A DNA stretch of 64,000 bases from Eleginops maclovinus (GCF_036324505.1 NC_086366.1:20538927-20602926), one strand, 5' to 3'. Shown: positions 23,417 through 38,106, counted from the stretch's first letter. Numbers and translations: made by a program. The notes: generated from the sequence alone by a model not told the origin.

Positions 23417-23452
23417 AGAATTTAGGTGTGCATTCATGCACACCTAAATTCT
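23417..23452. repeat. Perfect 16-bp inverted repeat with 4-nt loop
   Basis: Arm agaatttaggtgtgca (23417-23432), loop ttca, and the exact complement at 23437-23452. No flanking transposon ends were seen. Confidence 0.95.
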
Positions 23453-25080
23453 TTCTTATTTTCAAAACGTTCTTGTTTCCTCTTTCTGCATTATTTATGG
23501 TTAGTAAAAGATTTACATTTTTTATTAGCAAGACCAGAAACCAAACCCTGTCCAGAGTGGTTGCTAAAGCTTCCGTGAATCTACTTCTGTGCTTAAGTCT
23601 GTGATAGTCCCATACCGCACAAACAGCCTCAAAGCCACAAAGGTAGTTCTCTTTTTTCAGTGGAATACACTGTTCCTTGTAGATTAAACCCCCTCTCACT
23701 AGGCCCATTGAATTGAATTAAAGTAATTTGGGAGGGGGATGTTTGAACAGTTAATGGCTATGGGTCATTTCTGGCATCAGACCTGTTGGTTGGATGGGCT
23801 GAATGTTGGTTGGCTGGAGCCATTTCCTCATCACTAGGTGTAATGCCTTCACAGAGAGGGGGGTGGTGGGGAGCTGGGAGTGTGAAACAGTCATCTGTTG
23901 TGCGTATGGGCATGAGTAAACAGCATAATCATCTCGAGGCAGTAATTATGTGCTCCAGCGTTGGCCGGGCGGCGGCGGCGGGCCCACCCTGCTTCAGACA
24001 GCAGGTGCAGCTCACCATGTGACAGCTGACTCCGATGGAAGGTGTGATCCAATCCTCCCGGGGCCGGCTCGACCCAGTGAGGGCCTTCAGTCAGTCAGGG
24101 CCAAAGCCAACAACGCCAGCAAACCTCTGACACAGGAGGAGAGGGAAAACACGTTGGAGGAGGTGGTGGAGATGGGACTGATGAAGGACGGATGCTGATG
24201 ATTTTTACAGCACTGCTATCTTTCTTGACAGTTTAATCTCACTTAGACATTTTTTCCCTTGTAATGGAGAGTTTGACCTCTTCCTTCTGATTTATGATGA
24301 CCACTTTATTCACATTTCTATTATCAATGCTTTAATTATTTACATTTCTTGGTCAAAGAGTTAAGCACACTGAACATATAATTATTGACTCTTTAAAAGT
24401 GATTCATAACCAAATATTTACAAGCAGGTAGATTGAAGATCTTTACCTTATAAAGGGCAACTCTTCCTGACAACCCAAACGTTCCTTTAAGCCTTATAAG
24501 TGTTATATAAAGTGTAAATAAAGGGCGTGTGAATCATTCATAACAATAGTCTGTTCTCATTAGACGGTACAAGCCACTTTTTTCCTCATCATTATTTTGA
24601 ATTCATTTTCTTCACCCCGTTTTTCTCCCTCCTCTCTCTGAGGGTCAGGAGCTGGTTGGAGATGGAGACGGAGACTCGGGTTCAGAGGGGGGTGAGTGGG
24701 GTGATTGGACACAGTCGCATGTGAAAGGCCAGAGAGCGGCGAGTCCACAGGGAGCAGGGTCCGCACACAAAGGGCCAGGGAGGGGCCTGGCGGGGGCGGG
24801 AGGGGCGGCCAAGGAGGAGAGGCCACGCTGGGAACCAAAGCTGACAGCACAGACACTTCTCATCCACTGAGGGCTGGCCTGTCTCTGGCCCCCTGGGGTA
24901 ATATCCTCACTTATCTGAGTGGAGCTGCCAGAGAGCCACGGCAGCAGAAGCCAGCAGAAGGAGCAGAAACACTGAAGTGCACAAAGCAGCAGTGACCTCT
25001 GGCCCACATCTCAGTGATATGAAGTTTCTTCCCTTAGTCATATCAGCCCTGATCAAGAACATATAGCTTAGAACACATTT

Positions 25081-25397
25081 AGCCACAGAATTGGGAGGTA
25101 AACAATTTACTGAAGTACTGTGCTGAAGTACAATTTGAAGTACTAGTACTCAATAATTTTACTTTACTCAACTACATTTATAAACACTTTTAGCTTCTTT
25201 GAACAAAAAATAAATGAAGTGATGCAACAATATTAACTAGAAATGTCACATATAAATATTATACACACATGCAAAGGTCATTTTTCTGCACAATGGTTAC
25301 TTTTATTTTTAACCTTTATAACTTGTAATGAAGTATTTTGAAAACAACGTATTGGTACTTTTACTCAAGTAAAGCATGAATATTTCTTCCACCTCTG
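25081..25397 (+). repeat. Dispersed repeat with 'acttttactcaagtaaag' end
   Basis: Contains gaagtactagtactcaata near one end and ggtacttttactcaagtaaa followed by tatttcttccacctctg at the other. From memory these are typical of a short, very common fish element with these ends. The class was not determined from this copy. Confidence 0.55.
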
Positions 25398-26119
25398 TTT
25401 AGCAAATACAAGATTACATGACGAGGCGGCAAAACAAGATCAGTTTACACTTTACACATTCAAAAACTGACTATATTTAGCTTTAAGAGGGGAAATGGTA
25501 GGACCATCTAACAAGGGCTTTGTCTGAATACTCAGGCTGGGTTTGATTGGAGTTTGTCACTCCAGCTTGCTGTCCTTTGCTCTGAGGATAATAAGCCTCC
25601 AACCACTGTCAACAGAGTGTTTATGACCTGCAAAGCAGCCCTTGGTTGTGTTGACTCTGTCAGCAGGGGCCTGAGGGACGCCTGACTCCCAGTGCTATTA
25701 AAAGGCACTTTCAGATAACAGGAGTACCATCCCTCTGTGGGAGCCAGTCAGGATTTGTGGATTCGTCAGCAGGACAACATACCAAGGCTTAATTGGTGTT
25801 TGTTGTATTCGTTAGATCTGATGCCCAGTTTTATGTAACTACTTTAAAGCAGATGTGGTGGGTAAAATGCCATGAAAAAGCACTTGTTGCATTTCATTTT
25901 CTAGAGCGATTACAGACATGGAGCAGTTTTTTTTTCTAACCTGCAATATAAGAACATTCATTTGGAAAGTTTATACATTTTTATAAAACAAGAAAAACTT
26001 TGTGCAGGGCAAAGAAATATGTACGAGAGTGAGAAAAATCACAATATTTTACAACTTAGGGTAAATGGATTCCCCCTCAGAGGGCTGTATATCTCATCAC
26101 CAAGACAGGTGTGTGCAAT

Positions 26120-26231
<112 letters not shown>

Positions 26232-27719
26232 TGTCCCTTTCTCTATGCTGGTCTGGGTATTCGCCTTTGGTTGTGTGTGTGGTTTTGTAAAAAAATGAGA
26301 GAAAATGAAATTTGAAGGCACCTCTCTACATCTGGTTTCTGCATCACTGCGGTGGGATCACATTATCCTTCGTAGGGCTCTCTGGGAATTTCATCGGTCT
26401 GTAACATCTCACTTATTCACACGTCTCCCTGGGCTGCATCATGTAGAACAGTCCTGAGTGTCCCTCCTGACTCTGCAGCGACCCTGCACATCCTCTGACC
26501 TTCCTTAAAACCTTCTCCTGTCTGATATCATGCCTCTGTGAGAACTGTAAAGAGCATAAAACTGTCCAAACTCCAGTTGTCATACACTGTCACTGTTTTG
26601 TCTCAGATTTCAACAACTCAACCATTTAAATTACTATATACATGAAAACAGCTACTGCCCCTCCCACAGGGATGGGACTAAAGAAAACAAAGAGTCAAAC
26701 TTAAAGGATTTTAATACAGATTAATCTCTCACATTTTAAAAGTAATTTTTTTTAAATACCTACGGAGCTCCAAATTGATGATCCTATAGGACAGAGAGAT
26801 CTGCTCGGTAAAAAAAAAAAAAAAAAAAAGATCTCTTGATAAAATGGCGAAATATTCACAATCTCAAGGAGTGGATCCAAAGCTTAATGATATAAAAACA
26901 TTGATGTATACAATTAAAAATAAATATACAAAAAGCATGGGTTTTAAAGCATAGTTAGGTGTTAATCTAATGACTAAACATTGGAACATTTCTTGCATGA
27001 CAACATGTATTGTATGGGTTAGATGTATGTTCTTCAACTGATGTAGCAAAATCTACTACCATACCGTTTTTTTAAACAACTCATGATGTGAAGCTGATGT
27101 GAAACTGCTCTGCTACTCTGCACTATATCACGTCCACAGGGGTTAGATTTATAACGGATCCCCAAATCGTATGAACGTGTTGTTCCGGTCTCATCCCCAA
27201 CATCCGAATCGGCACTGACGTGAAGCTGTCATGATAAAGCATGCGGGAGTTGGGTGTAGTGGGTATCTGGGGAGCTGTGGAGCAGGAAGAGGCTGAAGTG
27301 AAATATCATTCTTGTTTAACACTGATGTTTGTTCTGGTCCCACAGGCCCGTGGTGACCTTGTGATTTATGGAGCGGTGCTGGAAGAGCAGATCAGAATAC
27401 AGCTGCCCCATAGCTGCACACAAACATGTGAATACCAGACTCAAGCATAACTGCTAGCCTTGCTCTGCATTCAAACTCAATAAAGCTTTGGGTTCTCAGG
27501 TTAGTAGACTACAAATATAATAAAACAATAAATACAACCATTTCTTTTGTGTATATTTGCTTCAATCCAGGGATTATGAGCGTAAAAATGTGACGCTTGT
27601 TGCTGCAAACTGGCTTTTGCAGCTCATTCTGAATGGCATGAAGTGATGTAGAAAATTAGCTAGATGGAGAGGATTAGGATCCGAGACTGCTAGTGCTTAT
27701 CATCTCCTGTAGCACTGGA

Positions 27720-27870
27720 GTGTAGCCATGGAAACAGGAAGTGAGAGGCAAGCGTCCAAGATGGCCACTAGCTTGTGAATGGGCGCATTCCTCAGCGGCA
27801 GGGTGTCCGGAGGAGGGAGGAGGGGCGAGCGAGTGTGTTTACTCCAAAAAGGACTATATAAATAGTAACT
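27720..27870 (+). promoter_or_regulatory. Candidate promoter with X-box, YY1-like and TATA/MEF2-like motifs
   Basis: In order: RFX X-box-like GTAGCCATGGAAAC (27722-27735), ETS-like ggaagtg, YY1-like caagatggcc, a GC-rich block, and CTATATAAATAG at 27854-27865, which could act as a TATA box or MEF2 site. No coding ORF follows clearly on the plus strand. Confidence 0.3.
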
Positions 27871-30735
27871 GCTGCTGTTTTAAGGACTTCCTGTCACTAG
27901 GTATTCCATAAAACAGTAGTTAAATAAACAATCAGTTTCCCATTGGGGCGGCCTTGTCTATACTGAAGTGAGGTCTGCTGTGGGTTCAAACCAGGACCCC
28001 GGCTTGTGGATTTTAAAGCCCCAGACTGCAGTCATGGAGCTGTTACAGGTCACCACACTCTCTTTCACTCGCACCCCGTCTGGTCATATAACCTCCACAC
28101 ACACAGACCCAGCCTGAATTCCACATTCAGCATCTTTTTTTCTCTGCACAGTAACTTCTCCGCTGATTTTTCAATAAGCTCCTTTTCCTTGTTTTGTTAT
28201 GCGAGTTGTGCATGTGGTGCTCCTCTGTTCGCCATTACAGCGCACAGATTCAGGGCCCTTTAATGATCTAAGCAGGACTTCATTCAGAGCTAAAGAACAT
28301 TAAGTTGAGACTATAGGAAGTTGAGTATTTAATAACTTATGCAATTTTGTATTTCTTCTGTTTTCCACCCCTAGCATATTAAACTTGAAATGATGAAATG
28401 TTTAAAATTCAGCTTTATTTCTAGGTTTTTTTACATCCGCTTTGAAACCATTTGAATGTAATAGAATCAAGTGAACAATCACTGTTACATGCAATACATC
28501 CTAAGATATCTCTTAAAACTCACATGCTGACAAGTACATTGTTCATTTGGCCCCTTTTAAAGCTGCTGATGGAGGGAAGAAAAAACGTATTCCTCATTCT
28601 GTTTAAAATAATACTCCATAGCTCATTAAAAGTAAGCCCACAGCACACAATTTAGTTGGTATTTTTTTTAAAGTTGCGGTCATTGTGGAATAACATTTCA
28701 ACTGTGTGTCTCCTCCCAGTAGGCAAACATTGTCCACAAAAAGATTCCACTGGACAAAAAGACCTTTGTCCCTCATCAGTTATTGCCTATCACTTTCATT
28801 TCTTTTCGGTTACAGTTACAACGACAAATGAATCTTCCAATATACATGTGGACATCTGAATATTGTGCTTCCAAATTATTGAAACAAAACAATAACCTAC
28901 AAGAAGTAAGGATAAAAAGTATATAAAGCGTTGATTTAGTGAAAAGACAAAAAGGTGCCAAAAAGTAATCTCATTTACTGTCCCTCGGTGACACACACAC
29001 ACAAATATATAAATATATGCCAATACGCAAATACACAAACATATACCAGCTGGCATTGTCAAGAAGGACACCATCCATCACGGCTCTGTTTTAGACAAGG
29101 CCATGAAGCTGTCAGCATGCATTCCTGAACGCAGCTTATGCAGAGCACATTTGTCAACCTTGAGGAGATGCGCATGCCCAACATGTTTGAATGTTTAAAC
29201 ATATCTCATTGTGGCCTTTGGAAGTTATTGGCATTCCCACATGTGCTAAAATAATCCACAAACAGAGTAGCTTTGGTATCAGTTTAAACCTTGAGTGATG
29301 CAGGGTGATCCTCCGGAGGATAATTCACCATGACTGTTTGTTTATGAGGCCGAGGACAGGATGTCAGGGTGTGATAGAGCTGCCCTCATCACGTTTCTTC
29401 ACAATGCCAGACACAGACAGAACCCTCATCTCTGGAGAAGTATCACTTTTGTTAAAAGTCAAACACACCATTCAGGAGGATACAATCTTTCACTCTTCCG
29501 CTTTTTCAGATGTTGAACTTCAGTCTCCGGGCCCCGCAGGTGCACAATCACAGTGTATCACCAGATAGTCACTATGGAGCCACAGGGAAATGTACAAAGA
29601 GTAAACATAGTGTGTGTGCATGCCTATCGACTTTTACCTATGTCTGAGCATGTTTCATGTATGGATGCATGTTTTGCCTCTGCAACCACATTGCGACATG
29701 TCCTCTATCTAATCAGACATTTGTTGGGTTCAATCAAACCTCAGTGGAGCGACTTCCCCCCCCGTAACAGGATGCACAGATGTGAAGTGAAGACACTGAT
29801 GTCTTCATAATGATCCCTGCTCCCCCCCCTCCTGTAACTCATGCTATTTCACCCAGTTCTGCCTGTCCCCTTTATATTTTTCTCCCCCTCATGTCGGAGA
29901 GACAAGTTAGATCCGTGAACAATCTGCTCCATCCCGCTCCCCTTCTCCGCTCCATAAATCCTGCTCCCTAGGGACAGCTGGAAAGACAGTACAAGCAGGA
30001 GCCAGATAGAGCTGTCTGAAAAGGCTCCTGTTTCAAATTAGGCTTGCTGGACAAAAGTCCCCTCGACCCCAAAGTTGAATCAGTATCTACTTCCTGTATT
30101 CCATTTCGTAGAGGGGTGTGGACGGACACTGGAAGGTGAGAAATAGTGTGTTAGCAGCGATGGAGCTGGTGTCACTGTGGTCTCCTGATCAGCGCACAGA
30201 AAGGCGGTTTACAGCCCCATTAAGACGAATAAAAAGCTCTCTCTAAAGAGGCATATATTTCATGGCCTGTGTGCTCTCACAGTTAATGTCCCAGCGCAGC
30301 GTGAGTTCGCTGGACTTCCTCTCGTCGTGCCTCCGTGTCCTGATGGGCCGAGGTCACTGCACAGTTGTTACTCAAAGTGAAATGGAGTGCAGAGAAATGG
30401 AGAAATGAAATGTAGTGTGTCAGCACATGAATAATTGTGGCTTTATATGATAAATGAAGCATTGATAATTGATTATATCGCTGCAGAGTAACAGCTTGTG
30501 TAAAGCTTTTTTGTAAATAGTTAACAATGTTATATTATGGGGTTACAATTATCTTGGCTTTATTTCTTGTTCAATGGTTATGTCACTTTAAGACCAAGTT
30601 TGAGATCAACATTTTTAAAAATTGGTTGAGCCATTACCAACATTCGAAACGTTCTTAAATTTACTAGACAACAACTAAAACTATATTGTACTTTTTTCCT
30701 CTAAGACTGTGTGGTAGGTTACTTAAAATCATAAA

Positions 30736-31005
30736 AGGGCCTGTATTTTGCTTTTTGGGGTTTTCCCTTTCCTGTAGACTTTTTGGTTGATTCTTTAAGC
30801 AGTTGACCGATCACAACAGAGCAGGCCAGCTAACCAATCAGAGCAGACTCTGGCTTCAGACAGACGGTGAAAAGAGGTGCTGCAGCACTGGTAGTGTGAG
30901 AAAAATAAAGAGCTTTTTGAACATTAAAGCATGGAAACATGTCACAATATAGGAGGAAAATACAAATATGAACCTGAAAATGATCATAATACTGCCCCTT
31001 TAATG
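30736..31005 (+). repeat. Dispersed fish repeat, copy B
   Basis: Shares ordered blocks with copies A and C (CCAATCAGAGCAGACT, GGTGAAAAGAGGTGCTGCAG, GAGAAAAATAAAGA). It starts near ggcctgtattttgctttttg and ends near taatactgcccctttaat, ends resembling a common fish repeat that opens with a 'cattatgctttttg' motif. The middle part of copy C is missing here. Confidence 0.75.
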
Positions 31006-33655
31006 TAGCACAACACATCTGTTAAACTACACTGTATAGAGGTCATGCTTATTTTTTTTAAAAACTCTGATAAGGATTGTGTTCATTAGGCCAAACAAAT
31101 AAAGACTAGGCCCTTTATCCTTACACAGTTAAAGTAAGCACTAATACATTGCAAACAACAGAGACTAATCATCCCAAGGGAAGCTGTGTGGAGATTATAC
31201 ACAGAATCACATTCTGTGAGAAAGTGGATATATTTTGTTTTGTTTGAGTATTAGCTATGAAGGAAATCTGAGTAGCCAGGACAAATTCACGGACTCAGTT
31301 AAAATGTGCAGCTCTCAGGATGGATTGATGGCACAACAGGGAACATTCAGGCAGCTAAGGTTCACTTCTGTGATACCAGACTGTTCAGGGTCAGGCATAT
31401 GCAGAGCTGTAGCTGAGGCTGATTCAGGTACAGTGTCATACCTGCCTGAACAGACCTGCTTTCATAATGACTGATCTCCCCCCAGGTGCTCATGGGTAGA
31501 GCTACTCTCAGGGTCAGGGAGGCAGAGGAGCGTGGCCAACCCGACCCTGACCTCTTGAAAGAATCGTTTCTACCTTTGTGACTGTCAAAACAAGCTCCAT
31601 GTGACGTCAGTGCTTTGAACACCTGCTCCTCCACTCACTTAAAAATAATGTCAATCTCAAATGTTTTTACCGATGCTGTGTAAAGGTGCTTCCTGTGGAC
31701 TCGAGCAAGGTCAAAATGTTCAAAATGTCCTAAAATTTGGACTGAACAGAATAAAAAAAGAAATGTATACTAAAACAATTTCAGAAAATGAGAATGAACT
31801 ATTTATTTTCTTCCTTTTAATCATTAAAACATTATTTTTAATATATTATATCTAATAATGTTTCTTTCTTTCTTGAGTGTATCTATATATTTATGTTTGT
31901 ATGTTGTATATGTCATATGGGCTCATCAACATTCAGCTATCAGTTTATTATTTGACCCAAAGTCAAACCTTACTGAGGCTCATCCTCCCAAACTCCCAAA
32001 TTATCCCTCAGAGAGTTAATTCAACCCTCTGAACAACCGTTGAAGACAACAAGATCATTCATTAAGAGTTTAAAAAGGATAACCTTGTGTAACGGCTTTT
32101 GCTGCATGATACAAACATTTAATAGCTGAACCACTGCACTAACTACTGATTATGCTGTGGTTGCACACATATAATTAGTCTAATGAGAGACTCGCCTGCT
32201 ACCGTATGGTATGTTTGTAAGCAGAGAGCTGTCAACTCAGGGAAATTTAGGAGATAATGAGATAAATACTAGTCTCTTGGACCCGTGGTGCAATGGTTTG
32301 GCTACAGAGGACATTGATTGTACTGCATGTTTGTTTAGGGGAATGATTATTTGCTTTTGGAAAATATTTTGGACACAGAGAATAATGTCTTCATTTTAGC
32401 AGTTAGAACAACAGCAGGATATATGTCAGTATCCTGCAATGTGTTGCTCTATGGAGACACAAAGGTTACCTGTCAACTTGTCCCAGGATGAGTGTTTGGT
32501 TTTGAGGAATTCTCTGAGACTGCACATTGATGGAATTAATCTGTTGTATTTTAATCTGGCTCATGGATATTAGGAGCAGCCTCTGCGGCCCCGGTCACAT
32601 CACCTCTGACCCCCTCTGTAATCCGCCTCTCCCATCAGCTCATTAAGCCCAGGGATTTCACACCTCTTGCCATGTTGGGCCCAGCTGTGTCTCCCCAGTG
32701 CCCGGGCTGGCCTGGGGTGTCAGGAAAGGCTGCCGGCTTCACAGGCACAGAGCAGGCCCAGGCCTCTGATCTCTGCTGAAAACGCTATAAATCACAGAGT
32801 GGAGGTGATGGTCCTAAGTGCTCATTAAAGCAGGCAGTAATAAATGTGGAGAGAATGAAAGGCTTCTCTCTACCTGTCAGCCTGGGCTGCTTAATGAGAG
32901 GAGCCTGTTGCACTTTACTAATGGCTGATGATTAGGGAAAGGGTAGATGGAGTGTTAACAAACGTTTAACTGCAGAGCAGTAGTCATAAATGTTTCACAG
33001 CGACAATAGGCACCACTATGCTTCCTTTGACTGCATACACATCTGACGCATTCATAATCACAATTCAGTCCAAGATTTTTATATTTTATCATGACTGATT
33101 TATTACTTTAATGTTTATGCTTTTAAATGTCACAGTTAACCACAGCGGCTGAGCTGTCTAAAGAGGATTTTGGCTTTGTATCCTTGATAGACATTCGCTT
33201 AATGGAAAAGCTAGTCTCTCTATTCATTAAGCTGACACATAAATCATATTTTTTTAAGAACAAAGAAGGTGTTTGTTGTAAAATGACAATGCAGAATCCA
33301 AGTTTACAGTGAAAAGCTCGGATCAGCCTCAATAAATACTGATGTAAAAGCTCTACTGATGCATTTCACTTGTTTTTATTTCTTTTTTGGGGGTTTACAT
33401 CCATTCTAAGTTTATCTTTTTGACAGATATTTAAAATACTTCCCAAAATAGTCCTGAAATTATGGTGTGATAAACTGGCATGTGACATTAGCAAAATACT
33501 TAATATTAATGTTTAGGCAGAAATTGTACACATTTGCTCTAGCTTCAAAAATGTGAAGCCTTTGTTCTTTTCTCTGATTCATTTGTAATAAATGTGTGTA
33601 GGCAAAACAAATAAAGACTCAAATAATTGATCAATTACAAAGAAACGAAAAAACA

Positions 33656-34070
33656 TTAAAGGTGCCCCATTATGCTTTTTGTGGTTGTCCCTTTCCTGCA
33701 GTGTGTTATGAAGGTGTTTGTGCATGTAAAGGGGTCTGCATGCAAAGGCTAAAATCCTAATGTTCCCTCCAGAGGGAATTTCACTCCCACACATTCCCCC
33801 CTGCCATACACCCCTCCATCAGACTCCTTTTTTTACTTCCCCACATAGATAAATCACTATGTACACTCATGCTTCTATTGGCTAGTGCTCCAATACATTG
33901 TATGTGATAGGCTAAGGGGCGGAAGATCCCTAAGAGTTGACCAATCACAACAGAGCAGACTGGACTCTGGTTTCAGACAGAGGGTGAAAAGAGGTGCTGC
34001 AGCACAGGCAGTATGAGAAAAATAAAGACCTATACATTTGCATAAAGACCCCCTTTCAATACTGAAAATA
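33656..34070 (+). repeat. Dispersed fish repeat, copy C (longest)
   Basis: Begins ttaaaggtgccccattatgc and contains the same ACCAATCACAACAGAGCAGA, TTTCAGACAGAGGGTGAAAA and GTGCTGCAGCA blocks as copies A and B. It also has the segment 'cactcatgcttctattg' that copy A has and copy B lacks, so it is the best template for the family. Confidence 0.78.
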
Positions 34071-36291
34071 ATAATTGATTGGTGTCCGATCTAAGATTCA
34101 GCAAACCCTTGGAAACTACACTTAAATTAGAGGGCACAGCAAATATTTCCTGGTGGATTCTTCAAATTTCAAATCTGCATTAGAGTAGTGGATCCATATG
34201 CCTTTCAGAGCTCAGGAACACTACACAGGCAATCAAACAAACATGCTCATATTCATTACCTGGACCGGCCAGCTGCAGGAAAACTAATATTGGGCTTGGT
34301 TGTTTGGTTGACGCGGTTTGGATTAGAAAGCAGCATGGGTGTGAAAGAGCTCTCTTCAGAGACTTATCGCCCCGCGGACTGAACACCCCTCCCGCTGCAG
34401 GGCAACACTCGGAGTCGACCCAAAGACTGCTTTCACCTTGTAGCCAGGTGGGACACAGCATATCTGAAGAGTCTATACAGTCCTGAATCCCTTCATTCAC
34501 ACAGATATCCAGGACAACATATCCCACCTGGTTCATTTGTATTTAATGTACTGGAATATGATGTGCTTCATAACCAATATACCGTATGATGTAAACCAAA
34601 ATAAAACAACAAAATGTAAGATTAGACAAATGTTTGGAGTTCGCAACGGAACTTGGCCTAGTAAAAACTCATGGTTTGGGTTAAAATAAGTCAGTTCCTT
34701 ACGTACCTGAAGTCAGTTTTGTAAATTAAATATGGAATGTATGTGACTTAAGTTGAATTTGTTACATAAGTGACCTAAAAGAGGTCAACCCTAATGTTTG
34801 GTTTACAACGGACACTAATAGCGCTCACATTGGTAAAAGTGCTGTTTTTCCCCATCCATCTATCCATCAATCCTTCCACCAATACCCCCTCCCATAGGTC
34901 AATTTAGAAGTTAACTTGTGATACGTCCAAAAAAGTTTCCCTTGTTTTTTTTACGGTGCAGATTTGTTGTATGGAAAAAGGACATTTTTCCAGGACGAGG
35001 CTGCATCATATTGTTCTGTAAAAACATTAACTTACTATGAGACCTGTTTTTCTATCCTGAAAATGAATCACAAGGGGAGCGTGGAGAGGAAAGGAATAAA
35101 AAGAGAAGTGCAGGCTTGACTGGATTAGGAGCAGGCCTGTTTTTCCTCTACATGTCAATGCACTCCTGCACCACGATAGATAGATAGTGACGGCCTGCCA
35201 GTTGGTTTTCATTACATCCTTTGCACTTCAGACCTACCCAGAAAAACAGCATCCCTCCCTTCCTCCTGCCCCCTCTCAACTGAGCACTTTTCCCTCTGAG
35301 GGAACGGTACAAAATTGTTCCTGAAAGTGAAAAAAAAAAAAAAAGAGTATAGCCAGAGGGGACTTTTTTCAATGTATTTTTCTAATATCCTCTTCAGACT
35401 TGAAGTCTCCCGCTGCATGCCTTTTTTCTTTTAAGTAAAACCCTGTCATCTACCCCGTGGGGGCTGCGCTGGAATGCTACTTCAATATAAGATCTGTACC
35501 TTTGCATTCTCTGTAATGCATGCCTATGTGTGTCCAAATGGGTCTCCGCACGGGGGGAGAGAGGAAGGCAGAGGGAGGGGGGGCAGGGAGTTTTCAGTCA
35601 GGGATATGGGAACAAGGTGGAACTGTGCTTTGTTTGTTGCCCTCTGCACATACCGATGCAAAATTGAACAGCAATAAAATAAGGCACAGATGTGCATTAC
35701 CGGCTCAGACTTCAATTGTCCGCAACCTGGGCGGAGGCCTGGTCACATTGTATTAAAAGCGTGGATGGTCTGACTCTGTCAACCCCCCCTCTTTCCCTCC
35801 TGAAGGCCTGTTATCTCTCCAACATGCTGTGCTGCCTGGATGCCAGCATAGCACACCGATAACCACAACCAGAACATCTCCCCTCATAGGTTTCCTCACC
35901 CTGTTCGGCTCGAGTCACGCCATGCTATACCTACGGGAGCGCCCAACTTCAAAGAGAGCGAACTCGCATAGCAACAGAGCCACAGCGGGCTGATTTTAGA
36001 GGATAAGACAACTCCTGTCTGTTCTCCGGGAAGCGCTGCCCTTTGACCCTGTGGCTTAAACTTTGACAAACTGAACTGTTCATTATTTCAATCAATCAGA
36101 AATTCCTTCCTGTGTGCGCCTCCTGCTTTAAATCACTCAGCATTAACTGCATGGTTCAGGAACTGCAGGAAAATCAAAAACATGAAACATAATTTGGAAG
36201 AGACACACAGATATTTTGATCCAAGTTAGTGAAGCAGCAAATATGCCACGAAGACGGCAAAACACAGGAAACAAATGGTATAATGTTAAAT

Positions 36292-36375
36292 CAACCTTAA
36301 AGCGGACTTGCATTGACCCTAGCTCCAAGGGGCCTCGGGACGTTGCTGTGTGTCATGTGTCATGAGAAATGTCCT
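36292..36375 (+). repeat. Short dispersed repeat, inverted partner at 41000-41085
   Basis: atcaaccttaaagcggactt, gcattga and agctcc match the reverse complement of 41046-41084 with about two mismatches in 37 bases. Weaker similarity then continues for another ~25 bases (tcggga, gttg, tgt). The family is unknown. Confidence 0.6.
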
Positions 36376-37917
36376 GCCAAACTTCTGCTCTTCATTTTTG
36401 ATGGCTGTCGTCCAGGTCAGACTAAAAGGTTTCCAGCTCGCGGGGCACTTTTGTCAATAAAACCTTTGCCATCATGATAGACTTACATCTGTTTTGCTTC
36501 AGCATAAGAAAATACAACCAGTAAATGTACCCATTAATCTATGAAGATGCTCATTCAAACAATCCCTGTTGGCTTTCCAAATGTTTTGTGTTGTGTGAGA
36601 GCTAAGTACACTTTCACATGCACATATACTTATGATTCCATGCCAGAACTATAAATGCAGATCATAGCAAGATGAAACCAGAAACTGCATTCTTTTATAG
36701 AAAATAAAGGACTAGAAATGAGAAGCGTCTTGTTCCAGGTCACCATATCACAAAATTACATTTTTGTCCATCTTTTCATCGCCTAGTTGCGGCATTCGTC
36801 AAAATCCCTTATTTTGATCCATTTGTGTATTTTGCCATTGTCTATAAAAAGCCATGTCAAAAAAGAAAGGGAAAACCAGGAAACCGTCCAAATGCCCATT
36901 TAGTCTGCAGCTTTATCCAAGCTGAGTTAAGGACAGTATGGGAACTGTTTGCAGCTCAGAGGCCTGCAGATTTTTCCAGATAGCATATCTGCCTCTTTAA
37001 CTCTGCCAGAAAGGGTTTGTATGGGACCCAAACCCTTCAGCAAGCATTAGTCTGTTGATGCATAGCAGAGCAATTACAATTCCTGCCCAAATTGCAGAAG
37101 TCATTGCTTCTCCAAGCTGAGGCTCCAGTGGGTTTGACTCTGCCTCACAACACTACGGTGTACAGGCTGTACTCTAATCTGCTGCAGCAGAGAAACGAAA
37201 TATAGGGGTAAAGAGCTACAGAGCTACTGGGACAGGAAACAGGATCACTCGAATGACACACAGACAAGTAATCCCTAATCACTCTAATTAGTTCACTCAA
37301 AGGGGGGTTAGGTCTAAATATCAGCCTTGAGGCAGACTTTTCCTTTTATCTTTGGCAGTTAGCGTAAAAAAGCAAGTATTACCTGAACGTGACTGAAAAC
37401 ACTATAACCGTACTGAACATCTTCTTTGGGCAAAGAAATTTAAATATCCGTTAATGTTCATTTTTCAATACATTGGAAAAAGTTACGTGAAAAACTTAGA
37501 CACATTTATGATGACTAACCCAATGTCTGTTAACACTTGCCTTCTTCAACATACAGGTATAAAGGAAACGCTGCAGGAGCTATAAACTATTTTTAAAACT
37601 AATATTTCACTTCAATTGTAAAAACTACTTTTTTGCGGGTGTTTTTGGTTGAGAAACTGTATGTATTAACAAAAAACTCAATGTGCATTTCGTAGTCCAT
37701 TGTCATGAAAGAGATAAGCTGTGACCTTTAGACAAAATATCTAGTTTGTCAATATCGCCTTGAAGTGGATATATACACGCTCAGTGAACAACCATAATGC
37801 ATTTCAGAAGCAAACACACTTAAATAGGGGGAAGTGTTTATGTTCATCTTTGATGTAAACACACAGGAGTGAACAGTGCTAAGTGTGAGTCTGTCTTTGA
37901 GAGTCACCCGAGCGAGT

Positions 37918-38098
<181 letters not shown>

Positions 38099-38106
38099 GT
38101 CTGCCT

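Noticed and set aside
24560..25007. Minus-strand frame with a signal-peptide-like start
   Set aside because: It begins with GTG rather than ATG. The nearby ATG is in another frame that soon stops, and no good donor fits.
27341..27490. Possible plus-strand terminal exon with acceptor and AATAAA
   Set aside because: No upstream exon could be paired with it and the frame is short.
27975..27995. tRNA box-B-like gggttcaaacc
   Set aside because: No matching box A or cloverleaf around it.
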